The position numbers were made by a program, and so were the translations under genes. From the NCBI RefSeq assembly GCF_000510645.1, contig NZ_KI783301.1:2084420-2148419 (forward strand): DNA of 64,000 nt. The letters run 5' to 3'. The notes beneath the pieces were generated by a model, which was not told the origin of the DNA, ran no database searches, and saw nothing but the letters and a program-made list of their open reading frames with translations. Shown one piece after another: positions 53,792-60,409 of this stretch. Positions within the stretch are counted from its first letter, which is position 1, and the number at the start of each line of letters is the position of its first letter. The stretch comes from Thermicanus aegyptius DSM 12793 (lineage in GTDB: Bacteria; Bacillota; Bacilli; Thermicanales; Thermicanaceae).

Positions 53792-54532
53792 TTAGATCTT
53801 TGTCATCGTTAATATCGCGGCGATTTCTTCCGGTGTTTCAGGTATTTTTTCCCCGGTTGCATTCTTAAATATTTCTTCTATTTTTCTCTCCGCAGGAAAA
53901 ATCCATCCTTCAAACCGGAACGAACCATACGGCTTTGGGAGAATAAAATACATGACATATTTTCCGTTATTTATTTCTGATCCCCTTATTACCACTAGCG
54001 GACAGCCGCGACGGCATATGGCGGTTTCAATCAGGAAATCGTTACGATGGAACGGAAGAACGAATTCCCATTGTTTTAAAACATTGCGGATCTTTTCCCT
54101 AACTTTACGGAAAAAGATATATCGAATGACCCTTATTTGCCTTTTGAGCCCCACGAAGCACTCGTATAACGACATGATGTCGCAGTCATTATAGGAGATC
54201 AAAGGGAGTTCCTTGAATCTCCGGCGAGTGATCACGCCATGCGAACACACATTTTTTCGCGTTACTTTGACGCACACTGCCGTTTTCTCTTTCCGACGAA
54301 GGAAGGCGAACTGAACGAACGTTGAAACTGCACGGTATTTGTATGCGGTAGAAACCGCCCCGCCGATAAGTTCAATTTTTCCGCTTTGATGTTTTTTCAT
54401 TTTTTCGATGGCCCATTCGACATCTGCTTCGTCCAAAAGACGCACTCGGGCGCGCTTTTGGACTTGGTTTATGGAATCCATCAGGTCTGTTTTAATTTGG
54501 CTTAGATTATCGTATATGCTTTTATATTCCAT
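53792..54532 (-). CDS. Divergent family 2 relative, copy K (unrecognised)
   Basis: A 246-aa protein with the family 2 N-terminal pattern (DEADVEWAIEKMKKHQSGKI, then VQFAFLRRKEKTAVCVKVTR) and a middle RYIFFRKVREKIRNVLKQWE. The C-terminal half is replaced by a different one: LVVIRGSEINNGKYVMYFIL, PKPYGSFRFEGWIFPAERKI, EEIFKNATGEKIPETPEEIA and end ILTMTKI. It shares the layout (ATP-less, basic, cytoplasmic) but not the GKDAMKKIEALL tail. Confidence 0.65.
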   Translation of the reverse strand: MEYKSIYDNLSQIKTDLMDSINQVQKRARVRLLDEADVEWAIEKMKKHQSGKIELIGGAVSTAYKYRAVSTFVQFAFLRRKEKTAVCVKVTRKNVCSHGVITRRRFKELPLISYNDCDIMSLYECFVGLKRQIRVIRYIFFRKVREKIRNVLKQWEFVLPFHRNDFLIETAICRRGCPLVVIRGSEINNGKYVMYFILPKPYGSFRFEGWIFPAERKIEEIFKNATGEKIPETPEEIAAILTMTKI

Positions 54533-54556
54533 TTTTTTCTAATCCCCTTTCTTTTT

Positions 54557-55234
54557 TCACGACATCAAAGCCATGACCAAAGCCGCTTCGACAGCTTCTT
54601 CGTCATCAGAAAGATCCATGCCGGTTAAACTCAGGAAAAGTTTTTTTGGATCATCAACAAGCATCGACATTCCTATTTCTCCGCGTTTCGGAAGTTCATA
54701 AACTTTTCCCGAACGCAATACAACAATCGGTCGCAAATCATGCCATATTTCTTCGCTTTCTTTGTTGACTTTTTTTAAAATGATCGCGCACGCTTCAGAT
54801 ATCGAAATCTGGTCTCTCCGAAATTTCAACATTCCTTCGTATCCCATTTTTCGCACGTAATCTCTGTATTCTCTAAACTGAATATACAAATAAATTTTAA
54901 ACTCTCGTTCGTCATCGGTTACCAGCTTGTGATGTGACGTTTGTTTCATCACTATCGTTTTATATTTCTGGGGAACTGTTTTCGAAAAGATAGAGCAAAC
55001 ATATGAACCCCAACGCTTACGGTATTCAACTTTGATTTCGTTTTGATCAAGCGGTAAATATACACGCGCCGAATCATGGCGAAACAACCAACGAAGGCGC
55101 AAACGAAGACCTAAAGCCCGCAAAGAGTACGGCTTGGCATAGCCAATATTATAGGCCATCCTCATAATAGATTCGTTAATTTCCTTCTTACTCTGCATGT
55201 TTCGTAGATATGAACCATGACAATCTTTCGTCAT
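54557..55234 (-). CDS. Array-associated protein L (unrecognised)
   Basis: A 225-aa basic protein. No family recognised. Visible segments: ALGLRLRLRWLFRHDSARVY, YKTIVMKQTSHHKLVTDDER, YRDYVRKMGYEGMLKFRRDQ, and a C-terminal KKLFLSLTGMDLSDDEEAVE with end AALVMALMS that echoes the family 2 end (TG, then an acidic helix, then a short hydrophobic tail). ATG 55234 follows AAAAAGGAGGTAAAAAA. Confidence 0.65.
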   Translation of the reverse strand: MTKDCHGSYLRNMQSKKEINESIMRMAYNIGYAKPYSLRALGLRLRLRWLFRHDSARVYLPLDQNEIKVEYRKRWGSYVCSIFSKTVPQKYKTIVMKQTSHHKLVTDDEREFKIYLYIQFREYRDYVRKMGYEGMLKFRRDQISISEACAIILKKVNKESEEIWHDLRPIVVLRSGKVYELPKRGEIGMSMLVDDPKKLFLSLTGMDLSDDEEAVEAALVMALMS

Positions 55235-55271
55235 TTTTTTTACCTCCTTTTTCTTCTTTTTAAACAAGGTT

Positions 55272-55619
55272 CTAAATCGAGGCCTGAAGCAATAAGGCTT
55301 CGATTTTCTTCATTGCGTCTTTTCCACGAGGAATTCTCTTGGCCCCGGTGATTTCTTTAAAAATGCGTCTAGGGCTACAATCCAACTTATTTTTAAGTTC
55401 AAATACCGCAAATGGCGTATAAAAAAGACACTTATTCTGATATCTCATCCAATTGAATTGCAGTAAAAGAAAGCAGGGTTCTTCAAAAACTATATAATCT
55501 ATTTCATGGTATTTTTTTTCAAGACTGCTCACTTCGATCCCATGTTTGCGAGCCTTGTCTAACGTGTTTAAAACAAAAGAGTGTAGATAGAGAGTGTCAT
55601 CGCGATAGAAAAATTCCAC
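55272..55619 (-). CDS. Family 2 half-gene, copy M (C-terminal domain only)
   Basis: A 115-aa protein equal to the last third of family 2: LNTLDKARKHGIEVSSLEKK, YIVFEEPCFLLLQFNWMRYQ, LFYTPFAVFELKNKL, GAKRIPRGKDAMKKIEALLL and final QASI. The N-terminal and middle domains are absent, and the gene begins with a GTG after GGAGAAAGAA. Either a deletion product or evidence that the C-terminal domain folds and works alone. Confidence 0.65.
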   Translation of the reverse strand: MEFFYRDDTLYLHSFVLNTLDKARKHGIEVSSLEKKYHEIDYIVFEEPCFLLLQFNWMRYQNKCLFYTPFAVFELKNKLDCSPRRIFKEITGAKRIPRGKDAMKKIEALLLQASI

Positions 55620-55654
55620 TTCTTTCTCCGCCTTCCTCTCTTTAAGAAGAATAA

Positions 55655-55682
55655 AAGGACAGACCGAGGCCCGTCCTTTTTA
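55655..55682 (-). terminator. Terminator after the VWA gene
   Basis: AAAAGGAC pairs with GTCCTTTT, followed on the minus strand by TTATTCTTC. It overlaps the end of the VWA-protein coding sequence. Confidence 0.75.
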
Positions 55683-57008
55683 TTCAATCTTCACTTTTTT
55701 CGCCCATGCCGGTACATTCGCCCACACATCTTTATTAGGACGAATAATACCTACCACCATTGGGACGGGAAGGGGTTGATCCGGCCAAGGAGTTAAACCG
55801 TCGGTCAAGACAACAATTACGTCCGGTCTGGGCCGAAGCTTAGCCGCCGCTTTGGCCGATTCCCCCATGTCCGTTCCTCCTCCACCGCGGGCATCTTTCA
55901 ACGCGCGACGGAAAGCTGATTTACTGCTGTCCGTAATCTTATGCGCACCGTATGCCGCCGCGTCAGCATATACCAATGATAAATCCGCAAACTTAAGAAG
56001 CCCCTGGACTTCACTCAAAAGCTCCTCGAGCTCTCTGTCGGATACGCTACCGCTGGTATCTACTACAACCGCAACATTTGGACGGCGCCGGATCATCCCG
56101 GGAAGCAGGTATTCTGTCGTCCGGATTCGGCGGTTCGGTCGCTGTAAGGAATAATCCTCCGCACCGCTTTTCGTCGCACCCGAACGAATGAGATTTCGCA
56201 GCATGAGCCTCCAATCCACTTTCGGAGGCTCAAGGACAGTTTCTACCCACCGGATCAACCCGCCGGGCACGTCTCCACGCCCCTTTGCCGCTTCTGCAAT
56301 TGCGTGGGCAACCTCCCTTCGGATCACCTCAAGCCGTCCGGGGGTAAGTTTCCCTTCCGATTCGGCATTCTCCCAAGGGGCAGTGCGACCGGTTGCGGCG
56401 GAACCGCTCACCCCAGCCCCTGGTTTCGCCCCTCCAGTGCTGGCTGGGCTGGAAGATTGGTCTCCTTGGTCTACCGACTGACCTCCACCTTGCTGACTTC
56501 CACCTTGCCCCGAGGTGCCGCCAGATTGATTTCCGGATTGACCCCCCTCTTGTCCAGAGGTGCCGTTGGATTGATTTCCGCCATTACGCAAAATGGCGTT
56601 TTTCATAATCCATTCGGCGTACTCCTCTGCCAAGAGATTCTTCGGGAATCCGAAGGGCTCAGGAAAGAGGGCTTCCTTTCCGTCGATCTCAGGGAGTTGA
56701 AAACCATCTTCTCTGAGAATCTGGTTGATTTCCAGATCCCCCGCAATATTTGCCACTTCATGCGGGTATTCTTTGAGCCGTACGAAGTGGACCTGCAAAA
56801 GATGAAGGATTTCGTGGTAAAGTACCGCCGAAATCTCTTCTGTTGTCCATTTTTCGACGTTCTTAGAGTAATAAAGAACACCCGTTTCCGATACCGCCAT
56901 CGTTTCTACGGTTTCACTCTCTATAGGGAGGAGAGAGTATACTGCCGAAGCAAAGTACGGACGTTTTTTTAGCAGTCTAAAAATGGCTGCGTCTAATTTT
57001 AAATTCAT
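55680..57008 (-). CDS. Metallopeptidase-like / VWA-domain protein (DUF2201 type)
   Basis: A 442-aa protein. The N-terminal domain (residues about 1-150) has a HExxH zinc motif in YHEILHLLQVHFVR. A disordered linker (about 155-215) is rich in Gly, Gln and Ser. The C-terminal von Willebrand A domain (about 300-440) has the MIDAS loop VVVDTSGSVSDRELEELL, GGGGTDMGESAKAA and VVLTDGLTPWP. Such proteins commonly accompany a MoxR ATPase, as here three genes away, and the pair is proposed to remodel a protein or insert a metal. Its DNA is visibly richer in G+C than the family 2 genes beside it. Confidence 0.85.
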   Translation of the reverse strand: MNLKLDAAIFRLLKKRPYFASAVYSLLPIESETVETMAVSETGVLYYSKNVEKWTTEEISAVLYHEILHLLQVHFVRLKEYPHEVANIAGDLEINQILREDGFQLPEIDGKEALFPEPFGFPKNLLAEEYAEWIMKNAILRNGGNQSNGTSGQEGGQSGNQSGGTSGQGGSQQGGGQSVDQGDQSSSPASTGGAKPGAGVSGSAATGRTAPWENAESEGKLTPGRLEVIRREVAHAIAEAAKGRGDVPGGLIRWVETVLEPPKVDWRLMLRNLIRSGATKSGAEDYSLQRPNRRIRTTEYLLPGMIRRRPNVAVVVDTSGSVSDRELEELLSEVQGLLKFADLSLVYADAAAYGAHKITDSSKSAFRRALKDARGGGGTDMGESAKAAAKLRPRPDVIVVLTDGLTPWPDQPLPVPMVVGIIRPNKDVWANVPAWAKKVKIE

Positions 57009-57090
57009 TCTTATCCTCCTTTTTTGTGTATTCGGGTTTTATGATTGAAATAGACGAATCATTTTCCAGTTAAAATTCATAAATTTAATT

Positions 57091-57384
57091 TCACAAGTCG
57101 CCAGTTTCAATAAATACGTTCAATGCATTGACCAATTCCTTCGCTTGTTTTCTTGTCAAATGCATCCTTGTATAAAGCATTACATCGTCGGGGATGTCGT
57201 ATCGCACCCAACCAGTTCCACCTTGAGGTGTCTTGCTTGCCATAATCTTCGGGTCTGCATCATCGACACCTAACCAAATAGCATCTTCAGTCGCCAATGA
57301 TGATTTTTGCAAGGAGCATTTTACCCCGTACAAATCAGTAAAACTAATGATTGTGAATCCTCTGTTCGTTACGCTTTTTTCCAT
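57091..57384 (-). CDS. Conserved hypothetical protein of phage/plasmid type
   Basis: A 97-aa protein with the recurring phrase FTDLYGVKCSLQKSSLATED, IWLGVDDADPKIMA and RMHLTRKQAKELVNAL, ending FIETGDL. I recall this pattern from many phage and mobile-element genomes, where it has no assigned function; it is a recognition from memory, not a search. GGGAGATGTTTGTA precedes the ATG at 57384. Confidence 0.6.
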   Translation of the reverse strand: MEKSVTNRGFTIISFTDLYGVKCSLQKSSLATEDAIWLGVDDADPKIMASKTPQGGTGWVRYDIPDDVMLYTRMHLTRKQAKELVNALNVFIETGDL

Positions 57385-57490
57385 TACAAACATCTCCCTG
57401 CCACGTTTTATTAGATACCATATTCTGGTTATTATGGATGCTCGAATTTTCATTCCGACTCAATAATCGAAATAGCATATTTTTAAAATC

Positions 57491-57520
57491 AAAAGCCCCC
57501 GTTTTCGAGGGCTTTTTTTG
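57491..57520 (-). terminator. Terminator after the MoxR gene
   Basis: AAAAGCCCTCG pairs with CGGGGGCTTTT around a short A-rich loop; flanked by T/A runs in both directions. Confidence 0.8.
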
Positions 57521-58633
57521 TTAATTCATCATCCCGGCTTCTTTTAGAAGGGGGACGAATTTTTGGAGGTGCGGAAGGATGTCTTTGAGATGTTTGTTCA
57601 TTTCAGACTTTAGATTCCCTTCCGCCTTTGACTGCCAGGCTTTCAAAGCCTGTGCACCTGAAGCCCCGATAGCAGGGCTTCCTTGCTCAGCGGTTCTCCC
57701 TAAAACCTCCCATGCGGCCATCCAGGACTTAATATTGTTATGCCGGATTGCCGCAGCGACAACCGAGTTTACGATCGCATAATCCCGATCGCCTCGCCCG
57801 GTAAGATGGAATGTCTTCGGATCGCGGAGAAACTGATCGGGATCGGGGAGATCCACCTCCCTTACGAAAGTGAAAAATTCCAGCGCAGTTCCGCGCCCAA
57901 CGGCGCCGGATGCCGCGACAAGCATTTCGTCTTCACCCATCTCGGCGGCTTCCAATGCCGCTAAGGCAGGCACTAGAAGCGACGCCCAAGATCGCGGCGT
58001 AGGAAACGAAGGAAACGCCGGATTTTCAATTTTTGTTTTTGAAAGGAGGTCGGGACGGCGTTTGATAAAAGCGGACACAAGGGCGTTGTACTTTCCTTTG
58101 CCTGCTTCCCATCCTTCCGGCAACACGGGCGGACGATAAAAAAATCCGCTCATGATTCCGTCGGCAAACTCGCTTGCGTCCATGTTCCACTCGACATGAA
58201 CAAAGCGGTTCGCCATAGGTGGGTCGAGCTCGTAACCGCCAACAGCTTGATCCGGGGGGTTTGCTGCCGCCACGACACGAACGTCGGTGGGAAGCTGCAT
58301 GTCTCCCAGCCTCTTATTCAGCACCAATTGTAGGAGTGGCGCCTGTACGGCTGGAGGGACGGTTGTAAGCTCGTCCACGAAGACAATTCCCTTCCCCTTT
58401 TCAATGAATTCTTTCGCCCACGCCAACGGGGCGTGGCGGGTGAATTCCCCTTCGAGCCGTGGAAGACCCATTACATCTGTCGGGTCCATAGAGGACCCAA
58501 TGAGGGTCTTTACGGGGATTCCAAATTCCTCCCCGAGACTTTCCACGAAACTAGATTTTCCGACGCCCGGTTCTCCCCACAGGAGAACCGGGATGTTGGC
58601 CTGCAAAAGAATAGAAACAAGATTCTTTTTCAT
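57521..58633 (-). CDS. MoxR-type AAA+ ATPase
   Basis: A 370-aa ATPase of the MoxR/AAA_5 class: Walker A LLWGEPGVGKSSFVE, Walker B GIVFVDELTTVP, sensor-1 VRVVAAANPPDQAVGGYELD, arginine finger region NRFVHVEWN, then a helical lid. MoxR ATPases act as chaperones that assemble or metallate protein complexes with a VWA partner; the partner candidate is the gene at 55680. AAAAAAAGGAGGATTTAA precedes the ATG, the same start signal as the rest of the array. Confidence 0.9.
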   Translation of the reverse strand: MKKNLVSILLQANIPVLLWGEPGVGKSSFVESLGEEFGIPVKTLIGSSMDPTDVMGLPRLEGEFTRHAPLAWAKEFIEKGKGIVFVDELTTVPPAVQAPLLQLVLNKRLGDMQLPTDVRVVAAANPPDQAVGGYELDPPMANRFVHVEWNMDASEFADGIMSGFFYRPPVLPEGWEAGKGKYNALVSAFIKRRPDLLSKTKIENPAFPSFPTPRSWASLLVPALAALEAAEMGEDEMLVAASGAVGRGTALEFFTFVREVDLPDPDQFLRDPKTFHLTGRGDRDYAIVNSVVAAAIRHNNIKSWMAAWEVLGRTAEQGSPAIGASGAQALKAWQSKAEGNLKSEMNKHLKDILPHLQKFVPLLKEAGMMN

Positions 58634-58653
58634 TTAAATCCTCCTTTTTTTAT

Positions 58654-59175
58654 TTAAATTTTCATCATAATCTCCCTGGCTCGGGAGATTTTTTCAATAT
58701 TTTCTTTTAACCCGGACGTTACTCCGGGCTGTTTCCAATCCTCAAAATCACCATCCGAGACGGCTAAACGAATTCCCTCTTGCACCATCGCGGGGTATTC
58801 GTTTACCATCTCAGCAACAATCGGGACGAAATCCCCTAGCCAACCGGTGAAAATGATGTCCCAATTTAGCCTCTCATACATCGAGACGTGAATCACGCCT
58901 CCTGTACGAAAATAGCCGAAGTTTTCATCCTCCAAGTAACGGAGCCTGAAATCTTTGGCTCCGCTTAACCCTCTATGGACGGTGATTTTCCAGGGATTAA
59001 TCCTTCCCCGGTGAAGCTTTTCCCCTTCTTTTTTCCAATCCGGATAAGCCGCATCCATGATTGGAAATAGAAGAGTTACATCGGGGGATTTTCCCCCGAG
59101 CTTTTTGATAAGGAGTCTATCATTGTCAATAGAGACTCCAACAGACCCCTCTCCATAAAAAACTATTTTTTTCAT
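58654..59175 (-). CDS. Leader-c first gene, unrecognised protein Q
   Basis: About 173 aa, no family recognised: YGEGSVGVSIDNDRLLIKKL, TLLFPIMDAAYPDWKKEG, LSGAKDFRLRYLEDENFGYF, DIIFTGWLGDFVPIVAEMVN and a helical end SRAREIMMKI. The ATG at 59175 is not directly behind a ribosome site: AAGGAGG lies about 30 bases upstream with a small hairpin (GGCGC-TTCAA-GCGTCC) between, so the start could be upstream (the frame is open to 59238). It is directly behind leader c and in front of the MoxR gene. Confidence 0.55.
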   Translation of the reverse strand: MKKIVFYGEGSVGVSIDNDRLLIKKLGGKSPDVTLLFPIMDAAYPDWKKEGEKLHRGRINPWKITVHRGLSGAKDFRLRYLEDENFGYFRTGGVIHVSMYERLNWDIIFTGWLGDFVPIVAEMVNEYPAMVQEGIRLAVSDGDFEDWKQPGVTSGLKENIEKISRAREIMMKI

Positions 59176-59231
59176 TTTTTTGGGACGCTTGAAGCGCCAC
59201 TTCACCTCCTTTTTTTTTAAAAAAATAAAAA

Positions 59232-59428
59232 AAGCCACTCCTCTTAAAACAAAATGCGTTTTAAAAGAAATGGCTTTTGTTTTTTTACACTAAAATGAAC
59301 TTTGTTTTTCCTCTCTCTGTAATGAGAGAAGAAAAGAAATGAATGACTATCCTCTCCTCGAATGGGAGAAGAAAAAAATGGTCTAAATCCTATACTTTAA
59401 TTTTATTATATTAGTTAGCTGTTGTCAA
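59232..59428 (-). promoter_or_regulatory. Array leader RNA element, copy c
   Basis: Promoter TTGACA-N17-TAAAAT (59400-59428), stem-loop 1 (59350-59372, TCTTCTCC/GGAGAGGA), stem-loop 2 (59308-59333, TTCTTCTCTC/GAGAGAGGAA), terminator (59232-59276: AAGCCATTTCTTTTAAAAC with GTTTTAAGAGGAGTGGCTT, T-run). It drives gene Q and the MoxR gene. Confidence 0.87.
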
Positions 59429-59449
59429 ACAAAAAAGAGCAAATAGCTC
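59429..59449 (-). terminator. Terminator after copy R
   Basis: GGGAGC-TATTT-GCTC on the minus strand followed by TTTTTTG; it sits directly upstream of leader c. Confidence 0.75.
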
Positions 59450-59490
59450 CCGGAAAGTTATGGTTATTTATTTTTTTTAAACAACTTTTT

Positions 59491-60237
59491 CTATAACGAA
59501 GCTTGGAGCAACAGAGCTTCGATTTTTTTCATAGCATTTTTGCCGTATGGTACACGACGGGCTCCTGTTACTATTAAGAAAGCATTTCTTGCGTCTTTTG
59601 TGAATCTTTTTATTTCAAATTTTCCATACGGTGTATGAAGAATCCGCTTTGTGATTGTACTAACTAAAAGGAAACACGGTTCTTTAAAATCAACTAAGTG
59701 CTTTTCTCTAATGTTTGCTCTCAATTCGTCTACTTCAATACCGCATTTTGCGGCTTTTAACAACATTTCCCTTCTCTTTCTGTACGATAGATAATTTCTG
59801 ATTTCTTCTGAGCGTCGTAATCCCATTACATCTCCTATAACTTCCCACATATCTTCAAAGGATTTTCTATTTGTAAAGAAAACGGTTCGATTTACGCACA
59901 ATCCTTCAAAGATGTAAAAGTACGCTCTTACCCCAATTTTCCTCTTCCGTCGAAAAAACTTAAAATCTACGTTTACCATTTTGATAATCTTTCCTTTATC
60001 TTCCTTACCACATTTTCCTAATATTTTTACATATCCGTGAGTATTTTCCCGAAAGATGTTCATTACTTTGTCTACATCTTTTGGCATAATACGACGAACA
60101 TCGGTTTCAGTCTGGTAAGCGTTTAATTCTCTAAAAGTTACAGTCTGGTAGGCATTTAATTCTCTGAGCAAGTCTTCACGAAATTCATTAAGCTGTGAAA
60201 TATCACCGACAAATTTCAGTATCCTCCATGTTCCCAT
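59491..60237 (-). CDS. Family 2 array protein, copy R (unrecognised)
   Basis: A 248-aa family member: GDISQLNEFREDLLRELNAY, VNVDFKFFRRKRKIGVRAYF, YLSYRKRREMLLKAAKCGIE, HLVDFKEPCFLLVSTITKRI, LHTPYGKFEIKRFTKDARNA, GARRVPYGKNAMKKIEALLL, QASL. A perfect 33-base tandem duplication repeats ELNAYQT near residue 25. ATG 60237 follows GGAGGGATTAAAA. It is the only full family 2 copy right of leader c, separated from gene T by an inserted TnpB element. Confidence 0.75.
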   Translation of the reverse strand: MGTWRILKFVGDISQLNEFREDLLRELNAYQTVTFRELNAYQTETDVRRIMPKDVDKVMNIFRENTHGYVKILGKCGKEDKGKIIKMVNVDFKFFRRKRKIGVRAYFYIFEGLCVNRTVFFTNRKSFEDMWEVIGDVMGLRRSEEIRNYLSYRKRREMLLKAAKCGIEVDELRANIREKHLVDFKEPCFLLVSTITKRILHTPYGKFEIKRFTKDARNAFLIVTGARRVPYGKNAMKKIEALLLQASL

Positions 60238-60265
60238 TTTTAATCCCTCCATTTTTTTAAAGAAA

Positions 60266-60285
60266 ACAGGGACTTTCGCCCCTGT
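60266..60285 (-). terminator. Hairpin upstream of copy R
   Basis: ACAGGGGC-GAAA-GTCCCTGT (one G-T pair) with a GAAA tetraloop, followed on the minus strand by TTTTCTTT. Probably a terminator for transcription arriving from the TnpB element. Confidence 0.7.
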
Positions 60286-60409
60286 ACTGTTGTAATAAAA
60301 TAATCAGGGTGGTTTCTGATTGTTCCTTCGAATAATCTTGTGAATTGCATGATGCTATCCCTGAACATTTTACTCTAACCCGTGTTATACTTTAAGTGGT
60401 TGACGTTCT

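Noticed and set aside
55680-58633. Canonical vWA-MoxR-VMAP defence system
   Set aside because: The third component and effector domains are not seen; only the ATPase and VWA pair is supported.
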